Below are positions 24,531-32,101 of a stretch of DNA of 37,243 nucleotides, one piece after another. The notes beneath the pieces were generated by a model that was not told where the DNA came from, ran no database searches, and worked only from the letters and a program-made list of their open reading frames with translations. This DNA is from Myxococcales bacterium. Its GTDB lineage: Bacteria; Myxococcota_A; Polyangia; Polyangiales; Polyangiaceae. Position numbers and translations under genes: made by a program. The stretch's first letter is position 1, and each line of letters starts with the position of its first letter. Location of the stretch: positions 1-37,243 of the forward strand of contig JANXVA010000408.1 in assembly GCA_025351875.1 (NCBI GenBank), in the 5' to 3' direction.

Positions 24531-25523
24531 ATGACGACCATCATCCGCCGCAAGCTCGGCCCGCTCGACGTCTCCGCCCTCGGGCTCGGCTGCATGGGCA
24601 TGAGCGATTTCTACGGGCCGCGCGACGATGACGAGTCGATCGCGACCATCCAGCGCGCCCTCGAGCTCGGCATCACGCTGCTCGACACCGCAGACATGTA
24701 CGGGCCGTACACGAACGAGGAGCTGATCGGTCGCGCCGTCCGCGGCAAGAGAGAGAGCGTCGTCCTCGCGACCAAGTGCGGCATCGTCCGCGACCCGAAC
24801 GACCCCGCGCGCCGCGGGTTCGACGGCAGCCCCGGCTACATCCAGCGCTCGTGCGAGGGCAGCCTGAAGCGTCTCGGCGTCGACGTCATCGATCTCTATC
24901 AGCTGCATCGCGTGGATCCCGCGACCCCGATCGAGGACTCGGTCGGCGCGCTCGCCGATCTCGTGAAGGCCGGCAAGGTGCGCGCGATCGGCCTCTCGGA
25001 GGCGAGCTCGGCGACGCTTCGTCGCGCGCACGCCGTGCATCCGCTCGCCTCGGTGCAGACGGAGTACTCGCTCTGGACGCGCGATCCCGAGGACGACATC
25101 CTCGAGACGTGCCGCGAGCTCGGCATCGGCTTCCTCGCGTACAGCCCGCTCGGTCGCGGGTTTCTCTCCGGTCAGATCAAGCGCTACGAGGATCTCGCGC
25201 CGGACGACTTCCGCAGGCAGAACCCGCGCTTTCAGGGAGAGGCGTTCGGCAAGAACCTCGCGCTCGTCGCCGAGGTCGAGCGTATCGCCGAGGCGAAAGG
25301 CTGCACGGCTTCGCAGCTCGCGCTCGCGTGGGTGCTCGCGCGCGCGCCGTTCATCGTGCCGATCCCGGGAACGAAGCGCCGCAGGTACCTCGAGGAGAAC
25401 GTCGGCGCGCTCGACGTCACCCTCACCGCCGACGACCTCGCGAAGATCGAGGCGGTGTTCCCGAAGGGGGCCGCCGTGGGCAGCCGCTACACCGAGCCGA
25501 TGATGAAGTTCGTCAACGTTTGA
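24531..25523 (+). CDS. Aldo/keto reductase (AKR13-like)
   Basis: A 330-residue TIM-barrel NADPH-dependent reductase. The ATG at 24531 has GAGGA eight bases upstream. The catalytic tetrad is visible as Asp52, Tyr57, Lys82 and His126 ([25 protein letters not shown]). [10 protein letters not shown] and the late [18 protein letters not shown] coenzyme loop match the YghZ/AKR13 type of ketone and quinone reductases. The protein is cytoplasmic. It lies next to a truncated TetR gene, so regulation was probably lost. The substrate is unknown; detoxification of carbonyls would suit the oxidative-stress neighbourhood, but that is inference. Confidence 0.92.
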   Translation: MTTIIRRKLGPLDVSALGLGCMGMSDFYGPRDDDESIATIQRALELGITLLDTADMYGPYTNEELIGRAVRGKRESVVLATKCGIVRDPNDPARRGFDGSPGYIQRSCEGSLKRLGVDVIDLYQLHRVDPATPIEDSVGALADLVKAGKVRAIGLSEASSATLRRAHAVHPLASVQTEYSLWTRDPEDDILETCRELGIGFLAYSPLGRGFLSGQIKRYEDLAPDDFRRQNPRFQGEAFGKNLALVAEVERIAEAKGCTASQLALAWVLARAPFIVPIPGTKRRRYLEENVGALDVTLTADDLAKIEAVFPKGAAVGSRYTEPMMKFVNV

Positions 25524-25576
25524 CGCGCGCGCACGCCGGCCGCGTATGCGCGAAGAGCAGGGCGACAGGCGCGAGA

Positions 25577-25591
25577 ATCATGAAGCATGAT
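25577..25591. repeat. Inverted repeat ATCATG-AAG-CATGAT
   Basis: A perfect 6+3+6 palindrome in the 123-nt spacer between the aldo/keto reductase stop and the next lipoprotein gene, about 56 nt before its start. It may be an operator. Confidence 0.4.
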
Positions 25592-25607
25592 CGGGACCGT
25601 GGAGAAC

Positions 25608-25636
25608 TTGGTTGCGCCACGGCTGCCTGGTGCTAA
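25608..25636 (+). promoter_or_regulatory. Candidate sigma-70 promoter (TTGGTT-17-TGCTAA)
   Basis: TTGGTT at 25608-25613 and TGCTAA at 25631-25636 are separated by 17 nt. The ATG of the downstream lipoprotein is 10 nt after the -10, so the leader would be about four bases. Confidence 0.4.
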
Positions 25637-25646
25637 CGGTGCCGCG

Positions 25647-26123
25647 ATGAAGGCGAGCTCGTTCCGCGCTGGTGCCGTTCTCCTTGCGCTGAGCGGGGCT
25701 GCTTGTTCTGCACCCGCGGCCGATCCGGCCGACGGCCCTGACGAGGCGGTCGGCGAGGAGAGCGAAGACCTGACCTCGAGCCGCGTCTTTCATTGCCGCT
25801 CAGCGTACAAGAAGAGCGGGCCGGAGGTCGCCAGCATCAAGCTGACCAAGACACGCGCGACGCTCACGGCGGTCGGGCCGGACCTCGCCGGTGTAGCTGC
25901 AGTTTACACGTACAACCCGAGCTATGCGCCGCGCGCCGCGTCTCATCAGGGATACTCGCAGTACGCCAACACGGACGCGTTCAGCCACAAGATGGTCCTC
26001 CTCTTCGACGGGACGATGCGCTCCGGCGGAGCTGCGCTGCCTGATGGTGGCCACGGTGGCGACGTCATCCTCGAGGGACCGCGCATCTCGCACGGCATCT
26101 TGTCGATGCTCTGCAAGCGCTGA
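25647..26123 (+). CDS. Small predicted lipoprotein of unknown function
   Basis: A 158-residue protein starting at ATG 25647 (MKASSFRAGAVLLALSGAAC), with a lipobox. An acidic linker (DGPDEAVGEESEDLTSS) carries a segment close to EDDLTS of the lipoprotein at 14660-15451. The mature domain of about 100 residues has cysteines near both ends (VFHCRSAY, LSMLCKR) and a beta-sandwich-like strand pattern (KLTKTRATLTAVG, HKMVLLFDGTM, GDVILEGPRISHGILSML). No family was recognised. Confidence 0.7.
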   Translation: MKASSFRAGAVLLALSGAACSAPAADPADGPDEAVGEESEDLTSSRVFHCRSAYKKSGPEVASIKLTKTRATLTAVGPDLAGVAAVYTYNPSYAPRAASHQGYSQYANTDAFSHKMVLLFDGTMRSGGAALPDGGHGGDVILEGPRISHGILSMLCKR

Positions 26124-26170
26124 CTGCTTCGACACTCGGCGCGGTCGCGTGCGCTTGCTCGCGCGCGACC

Positions 26171-26186
26171 TAGACCCTAAGGTCTA
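26171..26186. promoter_or_regulatory. Palindrome TAGACC-CTAA-GGTCTA upstream of dps
   Basis: A perfect 6+4+6 inverted repeat 42 nt before the dps ATG, followed by CTTTTC. It is either an operator for dps (its sequence does not match the usual OxyR or PerR boxes) or a weak terminator of the lipoprotein gene. Confidence 0.5.
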
Positions 26187-26228
26187 CTTTTCTGTGTCGA
26201 ACCGCTTCTGAACGAGAGAGAGAACGTC

Positions 26229-26696
26229 ATGAACGTGAACATCGGCATCGAGCCCAAGCAGCGTGAGCAAATTGCGGAGAGCCTCTCGAAGGTTCTCGCG
26301 GACAGCTACACGCTCTACTTGAAGACCCACAATTTCCACTGGAACGTCACGGGTCCGATGTTCCAGACGCTCCACCTCATGTTCGAGCAGCACTACGGCG
26401 AGCTCGCGCTCGCGGTCGACGCCATCGCGGAGCGCATCCGAGCGCTCGGCTTCCCGGCGCCCGGCACCTACCGCCAGTTCGCGGCACTCTCCTCCATCAA
26501 GGAGGAGGATGGCATCCCGAAGGCGACGGACATGATTCGGCTCCTCGTCGAGGGTCACGAGGCGGTCGCGCGCACGGCGCGTACGGCGTTCACGACGGCG
26601 AGCGCGGCAAACGATCAGCCGAGCTGCGATCTCCTCACGCAGCGCTTGCAGATCCACGAAAAGACCGCGTGGATGCTGCGAAGCCTCCTCGAGTAG
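26229..26696 (+). CDS. dps: Dps-family DNA protection / ferritin-like protein
   Basis: A 155-residue protein. Dps dodecamers oxidise and store iron with hydrogen peroxide and shield DNA in stationary phase or stress. The dinuclear ferroxidase residues are complete, with the classic spacings: His37 (HNFHWNVTG), His49, Asp64 and Glu68 ([11 protein letters not shown]). The ATG at 26229 follows a GAGAGAGA-rich ribosome site. The N-terminus is short and barely basic, so direct DNA binding by a Lys/Arg tail is doubtful. It sits between a lipoprotein gene and the convergent DUF2256 gene, at the left edge of the photolyase cluster. Confidence 0.93.
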   Translation: MNVNIGIEPKQREQIAESLSKVLADSYTLYLKTHNFHWNVTGPMFQTLHLMFEQHYGELALAVDAIAERIRALGFPAPGTYRQFAALSSIKEEDGIPKATDMIRLLVEGHEAVARTARTAFTTASAANDQPSCDLLTQRLQIHEKTAWMLRSLLE

Positions 26697-26710
26697 CGCG
26701 AGCGACTCGC

Positions 26711-27088
26711 TCAGCGCAGGCGCAGCCGAATGGGGCCGCGCGCGCCGTCGGGATCGACGACGACCCCTCGCTGGAGGATGTCGATGGTGGCGTCGTGCGC
26801 AAGCCGGCGCGCTGCCGCGCGCACGGAGTCCATGCGCTCCGCGTCCTGCTTCTCCTCGTCTGGTAGCACCTCGGATGGGCAGATCGTCGCGCCTCGGGCT
26901 CGTTGGGCCAGGAGGATGAGGATCCGCGTCTCGAGCTCGGTCTTCTCCTTGCGGTTGCGTCGCGAGCGGCAGCGGTCGCTGCAGTGGGCGACCTCCGCCC
27001 ATTGCCGCGCCCACTTCTTGCGCCACGCGAAGGTCCGGCCACAGGTCGCGCAGACCTTCGTGGGAAGGTTCGGGGGCGCCATCCTCAT
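26711..27088 (-). CDS. DUF2256-DUF3253 fusion protein
   Basis: A 125-residue protein from ATG 27088-27086 (MRMAPPNLPTKVCATCGRTF). Residues 5-42 match the DUF2256 pattern: a small zinc-binding module with Cys13, Cys16, Cys36 and Cys40 and many Trp/Arg (FAWRKKWARQWAEVAHCSDRC). The rest matches DUF3253 (LETRILILLAQRARGATICPSEV, then RRLAHDATIDILQRGVVVDPDGARGPIRLRL), which resembles a small winged helix. DUF2256 genes are repeatedly found beside photolyase/cryptochrome genes in bacteria. Here it is divergent from a photolyase-oxidoreductase fusion, over a spacer rich in inverted repeats. It may be a regulator or RNA-binding partner. The ATG at 27082 is an alternative start. Confidence 0.82.
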   Translation of the reverse strand: MRMAPPNLPTKVCATCGRTFAWRKKWARQWAEVAHCSDRCRSRRNRKEKTELETRILILLAQRARGATICPSEVLPDEEKQDAERMDSVRAAARRLAHDATIDILQRGVVVDPDGARGPIRLRLR

Positions 27089-27102
27089 GGTGATGCCGCG
27101 GG

Positions 27103-27152
27103 GCGGTTGCCCGTTGCAACGAACCGCGTGCATCGCGCAACGAGGACGTTGC
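27103..27152. promoter_or_regulatory. Cluster of GTTGC/GCAAC inverted repeats in the photolyase-DUF2256 divergent spacer
   Basis: Within 50 bp there is a perfect palindrome CGTTGCAACG (27112-27121) flanked by GCGGTT (27103-27108) and AACCGC (27122-27127). A second hairpin, GCAACG-AGGA-CGTTGC, lies at 27137-27152. Half-site GTTGC/GCAAC occurs four times, which looks like adjoining operators for one dimeric regulator. Confidence 0.55.
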
Positions 27153-27299
27153 ATCGGCCATCGGAAGCTCATCCTGTCAGCCTCCTCCTCCAACGGTCCC
27201 GCGGACCCCGGCGAAAGGGCGCTGCGCGAGGCCGTCCCCGAGGCGGTCGCGCATCGCGTTCGCTGCGTGGTCTCGCGGCCGCCTCCCCGCGAGGCTCTC

Positions 27300-29753
27300 A
27301 TGGTCGTCTACTGGATGCGCGTGGCGGTGCGCGACCAGGAGAACCCGGCGCTCGATGCCGCCGTCGCCGCCGCGAACGCGCTCGACCTCCCGGTGCTCGT
27401 TTATCACGCCGTCTCCGAGCGTTACCCCTACGCGTCCGCGCGCCACCACACGTTCATTCTCGAAGGCGCGAGGGACGTCGCTGAAGGGCTCGAGGCACGC
27501 GGCATCCGCTACGCGCTCCACGTCGAGCGCCCGGGCGCTCGCGGACCCATGCTCGCCGAGCTCGCGAAGCTCGCTGCGCTGGTGGTGACCGAAGACGTCC
27601 CCGTACCGCCCCTCGACGCCTGGACGGCGCGCCTCGGAGCACGCCTCGACAGCGCGGGCGTGCCGCTCTGGACGGTCGACGCCTCGTGCGTCGTTCCCAT
27701 GCCGCTCGTCGCGGAGCGCCACGATCGCGCCTACGCCTTTCGCACCGCGTCGCGACGCCTGGCCTCGGCCGCGCTCGCGAGAGCATGGAAGGACGTCGCG
27801 CCGCTTCAGCCGCCCGGGCGACACCCGCTGCCCTTCACGCCGATCGACGCGCGAGCTCTCGACGACCGTTCCCTCGCGAGCCTCGTCGCGGAGTGCGAGA
27901 TCGATCACGGCGTCGCGCCCGTTCGCGAGTGGCGAGGTGGCTCACGCGCCGGCTACGCGCGCTGGGACGCGTTTCGAGCCGACAAGCTCGGAGACTACGC
28001 ACGGCGTCGCAACGATCCGCTCTTCGACGGCACGAGCCGACTCTCGCCCTATCTTCACTACGGCCATGTCTCTGCGCTCCGCATCGCACGCGAGGCCGCG
28101 CTCGTGCCCGGCGCAGGAGCCGACAAGTTTCTCGACGAGCTGCTCGTCTGGCGTGAAGCGGCGTGGCACTTCGCCGCCCACACGCCGCGAGGAGAGCTCG
28201 AGACCCTCGAGCCCCTTCCTGAGTGGGCCCGCGCAACGCTCGCCGAGCACGCCGCAACTCCTCGAGGGCCGCTGACGATGGAGCGCCTCGAGCGCGGCCG
28301 CACCGGCGATGCGCTCTGGGATGCGTGCCAGCGCTCGCTCCTCGCGCACGGCGAGCTGCACAACAACCTGCGCATGACATGGGGCAAGGCGGTGCCAGCG
28401 TGGACCCGTGATCCCGAAGCGGCGCGAAGCGCCCTCGTGGAGCTCAATCACCGCTACGCGCTCGACGGTCGCGATCCCGCGTCGTACGGCGGACTCTACT
28501 GGTGCCTCGGGCTCTTCGATCGTCCCTTCACTCCGCCGTCGGGGGTACTCGGAACGGTGCGGCCGCGTCCCACCTCCGCCCATGCGGCGAGGCTCGACGT
28601 CGCCGCCTACGCGCGTCACGTGGCGCGGCCCACGCGCAGGGGGGTGCGTCGCGTGGCTGTGATCGGAGCGGGCCTCGCGGGGCTCGCGTGCGCGCGCACG
28701 CTCTCCGACCACAACATCGACGTCGCGCTCTTCGACAAGGGCCGGTCGCCCGGCGGGAGGCTCGCCACGCGCCGAAATCCGCCGCACACCTTCGACCTCG
28801 GCGCTCAGTACTTCACCGCACGCGATCCGAGGTTCAGGAGACACGTCCAGTCCTGGCTCGAGGACGGCGTGTGCGCGCCATGGCAAGGTCGCATCGTCGC
28901 GCTGGACGGTGCTGGCGGGCCTGCACGCTCCGTCCCGCCGGTCGAACGTCTCGTAGGCACCCCGGACATGAACGCGCTCGCGCGTCATCTCGCCGCCGAT
29001 CTCCAGGTCAGCACCGGGCAGCGCGTCGACCGCATCGAGCGCGTGGCCGGGATACTCACGCTACGCGGCACGACGGCGCCGGACGGCGTCACGCTCGCGC
29101 CCGCGGGGCCGGGAGAGCTCGGGAGCATGGAGCTCGGCACCTTCGACTGCGTCGTGCTCTGTCTCCCCGCCGACCAGGCGGCGGTCCTCCTCGAGCCGAT
29201 CAGCGCACGGCTCGCGCAAGAGGCTCGCGAGGTGCCTCTCGAACCTTGCTTCGTCGTCGGCCTCGCCGCGGGAACGGGCGACGATGCGCTCCGCGCGCTG
29301 CCCTACGACGGCGCGTTCATCGGTCGCGAAGGCGAGCCGAGCGCGTCACCGCTCTCGTGGGTGGCGCGCGACTCGAGCAAGCCCGGGAGGCCTCCGGGCG
29401 AGCGATGGGTGCTCCACGCCTCGGCGGCGTGGTCTCGCGCGTCGCGCGACGTGCCGCGCGACGAAGTCGAGGCCACCCTGATCGCCGAGCTCTCGCGGCT
29501 CTTCGACCTGGAGCCTCTCGCACCCGAGCTCTCGTTCGTCCATCGGTGGGGCCATGCGCGCGCTCTTCGGCCGCTCGATCGCGGCGCGCTCTTCGACGAG
29601 GAAGCGCGCGTGGGGGCCGCTGGCGACTGGGCTTGTGGTGGCCGCGTGGAGGGGGCGTTCCTCTCGGGCGTCGCGCTCGCGGGGAGGGTGCTTGGACTGC
29701 CCGAGCCGACCGAGGCGTCTCCACCTTCGGGCGCGGCCGGCGGACGCGGCTGA
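27300..29753 (+). CDS. Fusion of class II-type DNA photolyase and renalase-like FAD oxidoreductase
   Basis: An 817-residue two-domain flavoprotein. Residues 1 to about 435 match class II CPD photolyases: VVYWMRVAVRDQENPAL, SRLSPYLHYGHVSALRIA, FLDELLVWREAAWHFA, LHNNLRMTWGKAVPAW, and the FAD/DNA block YALDGRDPASYGGLYWCLGLFDRPF. From residue of about 449 a second protein starts with the Rossmann FAD motif VAVIGAGLAGLACARTL. FDKGRSPGGRLATRR and FDLGAQYFTARDPRFRR follow, typical of renalase-like/NAD(FAD)-dependent amine-oxidase-fold enzymes, to the C-terminal GAFLSGVALAGRVLGL. ATG 27300 has GAGG five bases upstream. Family members often have some 20 residues more, and the frame is open upstream, so GTG 27267 is possible. 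It is divergent from DUF2256 and convergent with the Fe-S photolyase. A light-driven repair enzyme with its own reductase is a reasonable idea. Confidence 0.88.
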   Translation: MVVYWMRVAVRDQENPALDAAVAAANALDLPVLVYHAVSERYPYASARHHTFILEGARDVAEGLEARGIRYALHVERPGARGPMLAELAKLAALVVTEDVPVPPLDAWTARLGARLDSAGVPLWTVDASCVVPMPLVAERHDRAYAFRTASRRLASAALARAWKDVAPLQPPGRHPLPFTPIDARALDDRSLASLVAECEIDHGVAPVREWRGGSRAGYARWDAFRADKLGDYARRRNDPLFDGTSRLSPYLHYGHVSALRIAREAALVPGAGADKFLDELLVWREAAWHFAAHTPRGELETLEPLPEWARATLAEHAATPRGPLTMERLERGRTGDALWDACQRSLLAHGELHNNLRMTWGKAVPAWTRDPEAARSALVELNHRYALDGRDPASYGGLYWCLGLFDRPFTPPSGVLGTVRPRPTSAHAARLDVAAYARHVARPTRRGVRRVAVIGAGLAGLACARTLSDHNIDVALFDKGRSPGGRLATRRNPPHTFDLGAQYFTARDPRFRRHVQSWLEDGVCAPWQGRIVALDGAGGPARSVPPVERLVGTPDMNALARHLAADLQVSTGQRVDRIERVAGILTLRGTTAPDGVTLAPAGPGELGSMELGTFDCVVLCLPADQAAVLLEPISARLAQEAREVPLEPCFVVGLAAGTGDDALRALPYDGAFIGREGEPSASPLSWVARDSSKPGRPPGERWVLHASAAWSRASRDVPRDEVEATLIAELSRLFDLEPLAPELSFVHRWGHARALRPLDRGALFDEEARVGAAGDWACGGRVEGAFLSGVALAGRVLGLPEPTEASPPSGAAGGRG

Positions 29754-29813
29754 CTCGTCTCGCAGGGGTGCGCGCCGGGTCACGCGCGTGGCGATGACGG
29801 TGTGCGTTCGGTA

Positions 29814-31445
29814 TCAGACCGGTGCGAGTCGCTCCCCCTTGGCGAGCGATGCACTGACCCGCGCGAAGACCTCGGCGTCGTGCACTCGCTTCGCGCCGGC
29901 CCGCTTACGGAGCGCGGAGAGCGGCACGATCATGCGCGGATTCTGGGCGAGGGCGTCCTCGTGGCGCGCAAGAAAGGCCCAGTACATGGGCGTGAGCGGG
30001 CACGTGCTCTCCGGGTCGAACGCGCACGCGCCGCAGTAGTCGCTCATGCGGTTCACGTAGGCGGCGCCAGCGATGTACGGCTTCGTGGTCATGAGATCGC
30101 CGGTCGCGTAGGTGCCCATGCCGAGGACGTTCGGCTCCACCACCCAGTCGTACGCGTCGACGTAGGCGGCCCAGAACCAATCGGTCAGCGCGCGCGGCGA
30201 GACGTCGAGAAGCATGGCCACGTTGGAGAGGATCATCAGCCGCGTGATGTGGTGACTGTAGCCCTCGCGCCAGACGTCGGAGGTGACGTGATCGAGGCAC
30301 GCGAGCCCCGACGGCTCACCCCAGTATGCGGCCGGTAGCGGACGGTTCGCGCCGAGCGCGGAAGGGTCGGCGTTTGGCGTCGGTGGGCGGCCCGGAATAC
30401 GACGGAACCCGTCGGTCGCGCGGTGAACGTGGCGCACGAACTCGCGCCATCCGAGGATCTGGCGGACAAACCCTTCCTGGCTGGCGAGCGGGAGCGGCAG
30501 CGCGAGCGTCCGTGCGACGAGGTCGCGCGGCAAGAGCCGATGCAGGTTGAGCAGCGGCGCGACTCGCGTGTGAAAGAGCCCGCTCGACCGCGTGCTCATG
30601 GCGTCCTCGTAAGGACCGAACGTCGGCAGGCACGCGCGCTCCGCCCATTGCCACATCGCGCGCGCGTCGTCCGCGGTCGCAGGGAGCGTTGCGAGGTCGA
30701 GGGTCCCTGGGTGAGCTTTGAGCTGGGAATCGACGAGGGCTCCGACCTCTCGCGTGATCGCGTCGGGAGTGAAGCGAGGCGGGAGCGGCGCGGGCGGACT
30801 GCCGCGCCACGGCTTGCGGTTCTCCGCGTCGTGACTCATGCGACCGCCGCGAGGCTTGCCGCCATCCATGAGCGTGCCGGTACGCCGCCGCACCGCCGCG
30901 TAGAAGCGGTCCATCCGCCAGGGAGGCTCCCCTGTCTTCCCCGCCGCGGCCGCGAAGTCGGCGTCGGTCGTGAGCCATCCCTCGTGGGGCACGACCTCGA
31001 GGGCGCCGCTGCCCACGAGCGCCGCGAGCTCGACGCGGAGCTCGCGTTCGGCTGGCTCCATCATGCGCAGCGGACCGAGCTCGGCGGCGAGAGGCAAGAG
31101 CGCGCTTGCGTAGTCGGACGCGGCCACGACGTGGCGCACGGCCACGCCGCGTGCGGCCTGCTCGAGCGCGAAGTGGCGAAGGTTCGCCAGCACCAGGGCG
31201 AGCTTCTGCTTGTGGTACGGACGGCGCGCGGCCTTCTGCGGGCACTCGACGACGACGATGCCGAGCTCCTCGGCGGGCTCGCGGGAGAGCGGCCCGAGCT
31301 CCGCGGTGAGCTGGTCGTACGGGACGAAGAGCCAGCGACGGGGTCCGGTGCCACGCGGAGGTCTCTCTTCGAGGGCCCGCGCGAAGGCGCTCCTCGGCCC
31401 TCGCTTGGCGCGCGCTTCGGGAGCGGCGGGCGCGCGCCGACTCAC
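29814..31445 (-). CDS. Iron-sulfur photolyase (FeS-BCP / PhrB-type)
   Basis: A 543-residue protein from GTG 31445-31443, which overlaps the stop of the DUF2237 gene (GTGA). It matches the cryptochrome/photolyase-related PhrB/CryB family that binds FAD and a [4Fe-4S] cluster. PhrB-type enzymes repair (6-4) photoproducts; CryB-type ones act as blue-light sensors. Cys383, Cys471, Cys474 and Cys482 are the cluster ligands; the first pair is 88 residues apart, as in Agrobacterium PhrB (from memory). The family segment RMDRFYAAVRRRTGTLMDGG followed by KPRGGRMSHDAENRK, GLFHTRVAPLLNLHRLLP and the FAD-binding RVNRMSDYCGACAF-like region are present. The N-terminal frame extending to 31895 is a shadow of the DUF2237 gene. 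Repair and sensing roles cannot be separated from sequence. Confidence 0.92.
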   Translation of the reverse strand: MSRRAPAAPEARAKRGPRSAFARALEERPPRGTGPRRWLFVPYDQLTAELGPLSREPAEELGIVVVECPQKAARRPYHKQKLALVLANLRHFALEQAARGVAVRHVVAASDYASALLPLAAELGPLRMMEPAERELRVELAALVGSGALEVVPHEGWLTTDADFAAAAGKTGEPPWRMDRFYAAVRRRTGTLMDGGKPRGGRMSHDAENRKPWRGSPPAPLPPRFTPDAITREVGALVDSQLKAHPGTLDLATLPATADDARAMWQWAERACLPTFGPYEDAMSTRSSGLFHTRVAPLLNLHRLLPRDLVARTLALPLPLASQEGFVRQILGWREFVRHVHRATDGFRRIPGRPPTPNADPSALGANRPLPAAYWGEPSGLACLDHVTSDVWREGYSHHITRLMILSNVAMLLDVSPRALTDWFWAAYVDAYDWVVEPNVLGMGTYATGDLMTTKPYIAGAAYVNRMSDYCGACAFDPESTCPLTPMYWAFLARHEDALAQNPRMIVPLSALRKRAGAKRVHDAEVFARVSASLAKGERLAPV

Positions 31446-31957
31446 GGCTTGGTGCCGCGGAGGGCGCGGGCGTCGAGGTCGCGCCGCGAGATCGTGCGGA
31501 GGGCTCTCGCCTCGGTCGCCTCGAGGACGACGGGCGGCGCCACGCCGGCTGCCTCGGCCTCGGCCCAGCGCGCTGCGCAGAGGCACCAGCGGTCGCCGTC
31601 GCGCAGGCCAGGAAAGCCGCGCGCCGGGGTCACGAGATCGTTGCCGCGGGCCACGGTGAAGCGGAGAAACTCCTCGGTGACCTTCGCGCAGACCACGTGA
31701 ACGCCGACGTCGTCGGGCCCCGTCGCGCATCGCCCGTCGCGATAGACGCCGGTCATGGGCGCCGTCGAGCAAGTGGCGAGAGGCGCGCCGTCGACGCTGC
31801 TGGCGGTCGTGCTCTGGGCCGGCTCCTCGGCGGCCGGAGGAATCACGCAGCTCGTGGGTTGTTCCTGGAGGGCGGCGGTGGCCGAAGGAGTGCACGCCGA
31901 GACGAAGCCCGCCAGCATGCCCATGGCGAAGGGGGCTCGAGCGAGAACGGAACGCAT
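31442..31957 (-). CDS. DUF2237 protein carrying a lipoprotein signal
   Basis: A 171-residue protein from ATG 31957-31955 (GTG 31960 is one codon longer). A lipoprotein signal (MRSVLARAPFAMGMLAGFVSAC, Cys22) is followed by a Thr/Ser/Pro linker. The conserved DUF2237 domain covers about residues 60-165: TGVYRDGRC, PDDVGVHVVCAKVTEEFL, RGNDLVTP, FPGLRDGDRWCLCAARWAEA. DUF2237 proteins are usually small and cytosolic and often lie beside photolyase/cryptochrome genes. Export to the envelope would be odd. The gene is translationally coupled (GTGA) to the Fe-S photolyase, which speaks for a joint function. The CLCA and other cysteines could hold a metal or redox centre; this is inference. Confidence 0.82.
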   Translation of the reverse strand: MRSVLARAPFAMGMLAGFVSACTPSATAALQEQPTSCVIPPAAEEPAQSTTASSVDGAPLATCSTAPMTGVYRDGRCATGPDDVGVHVVCAKVTEEFLRFTVARGNDLVTPARGFPGLRDGDRWCLCAARWAEAEAAGVAPPVVLEATEARALRTISRRDLDARALRGTKP

Positions 31958-32089
31958 CACAATGGTGAATCCCTAGGTGCGGTTGGTCCGGCTGTCCAGG
32001 GGTCCACCGCGCTCGCCGCTCCTCCAGCGAGAGTCTGGGCTCCGTCCCGTGTCGCTTCGAGAGCGCAGCGAGCTCGGTCTCCGCGCTGT

Positions 32090-32095
32090 TAGGCT
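32090..32095 (+). promoter_or_regulatory. Candidate -10 element TAGGCT
   Basis: GTTAGGCTC stands 6 nt before ATG 32102, as another member of the short-leader pattern. It lies in the 144-nt divergent spacer between the DUF2237 gene and the next lipoprotein. Confidence 0.35.
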
Positions 32096-32101
32096 CAACG
32101 G

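Noticed and set aside
26730-27299. Upstream extension giving a 1007-residue photolyase protein
   Set aside because: The extra residues lie antisense to the DUF2256 gene and look like noise; GAGG before ATG 27300 marks a better start.
31446-31895. N-terminal extension of the Fe-S photolyase
   Set aside because: It overlaps the DUF2237 gene in another frame and is Arg/Pro-rich; the GTGA overlap fixes the start at 31445.
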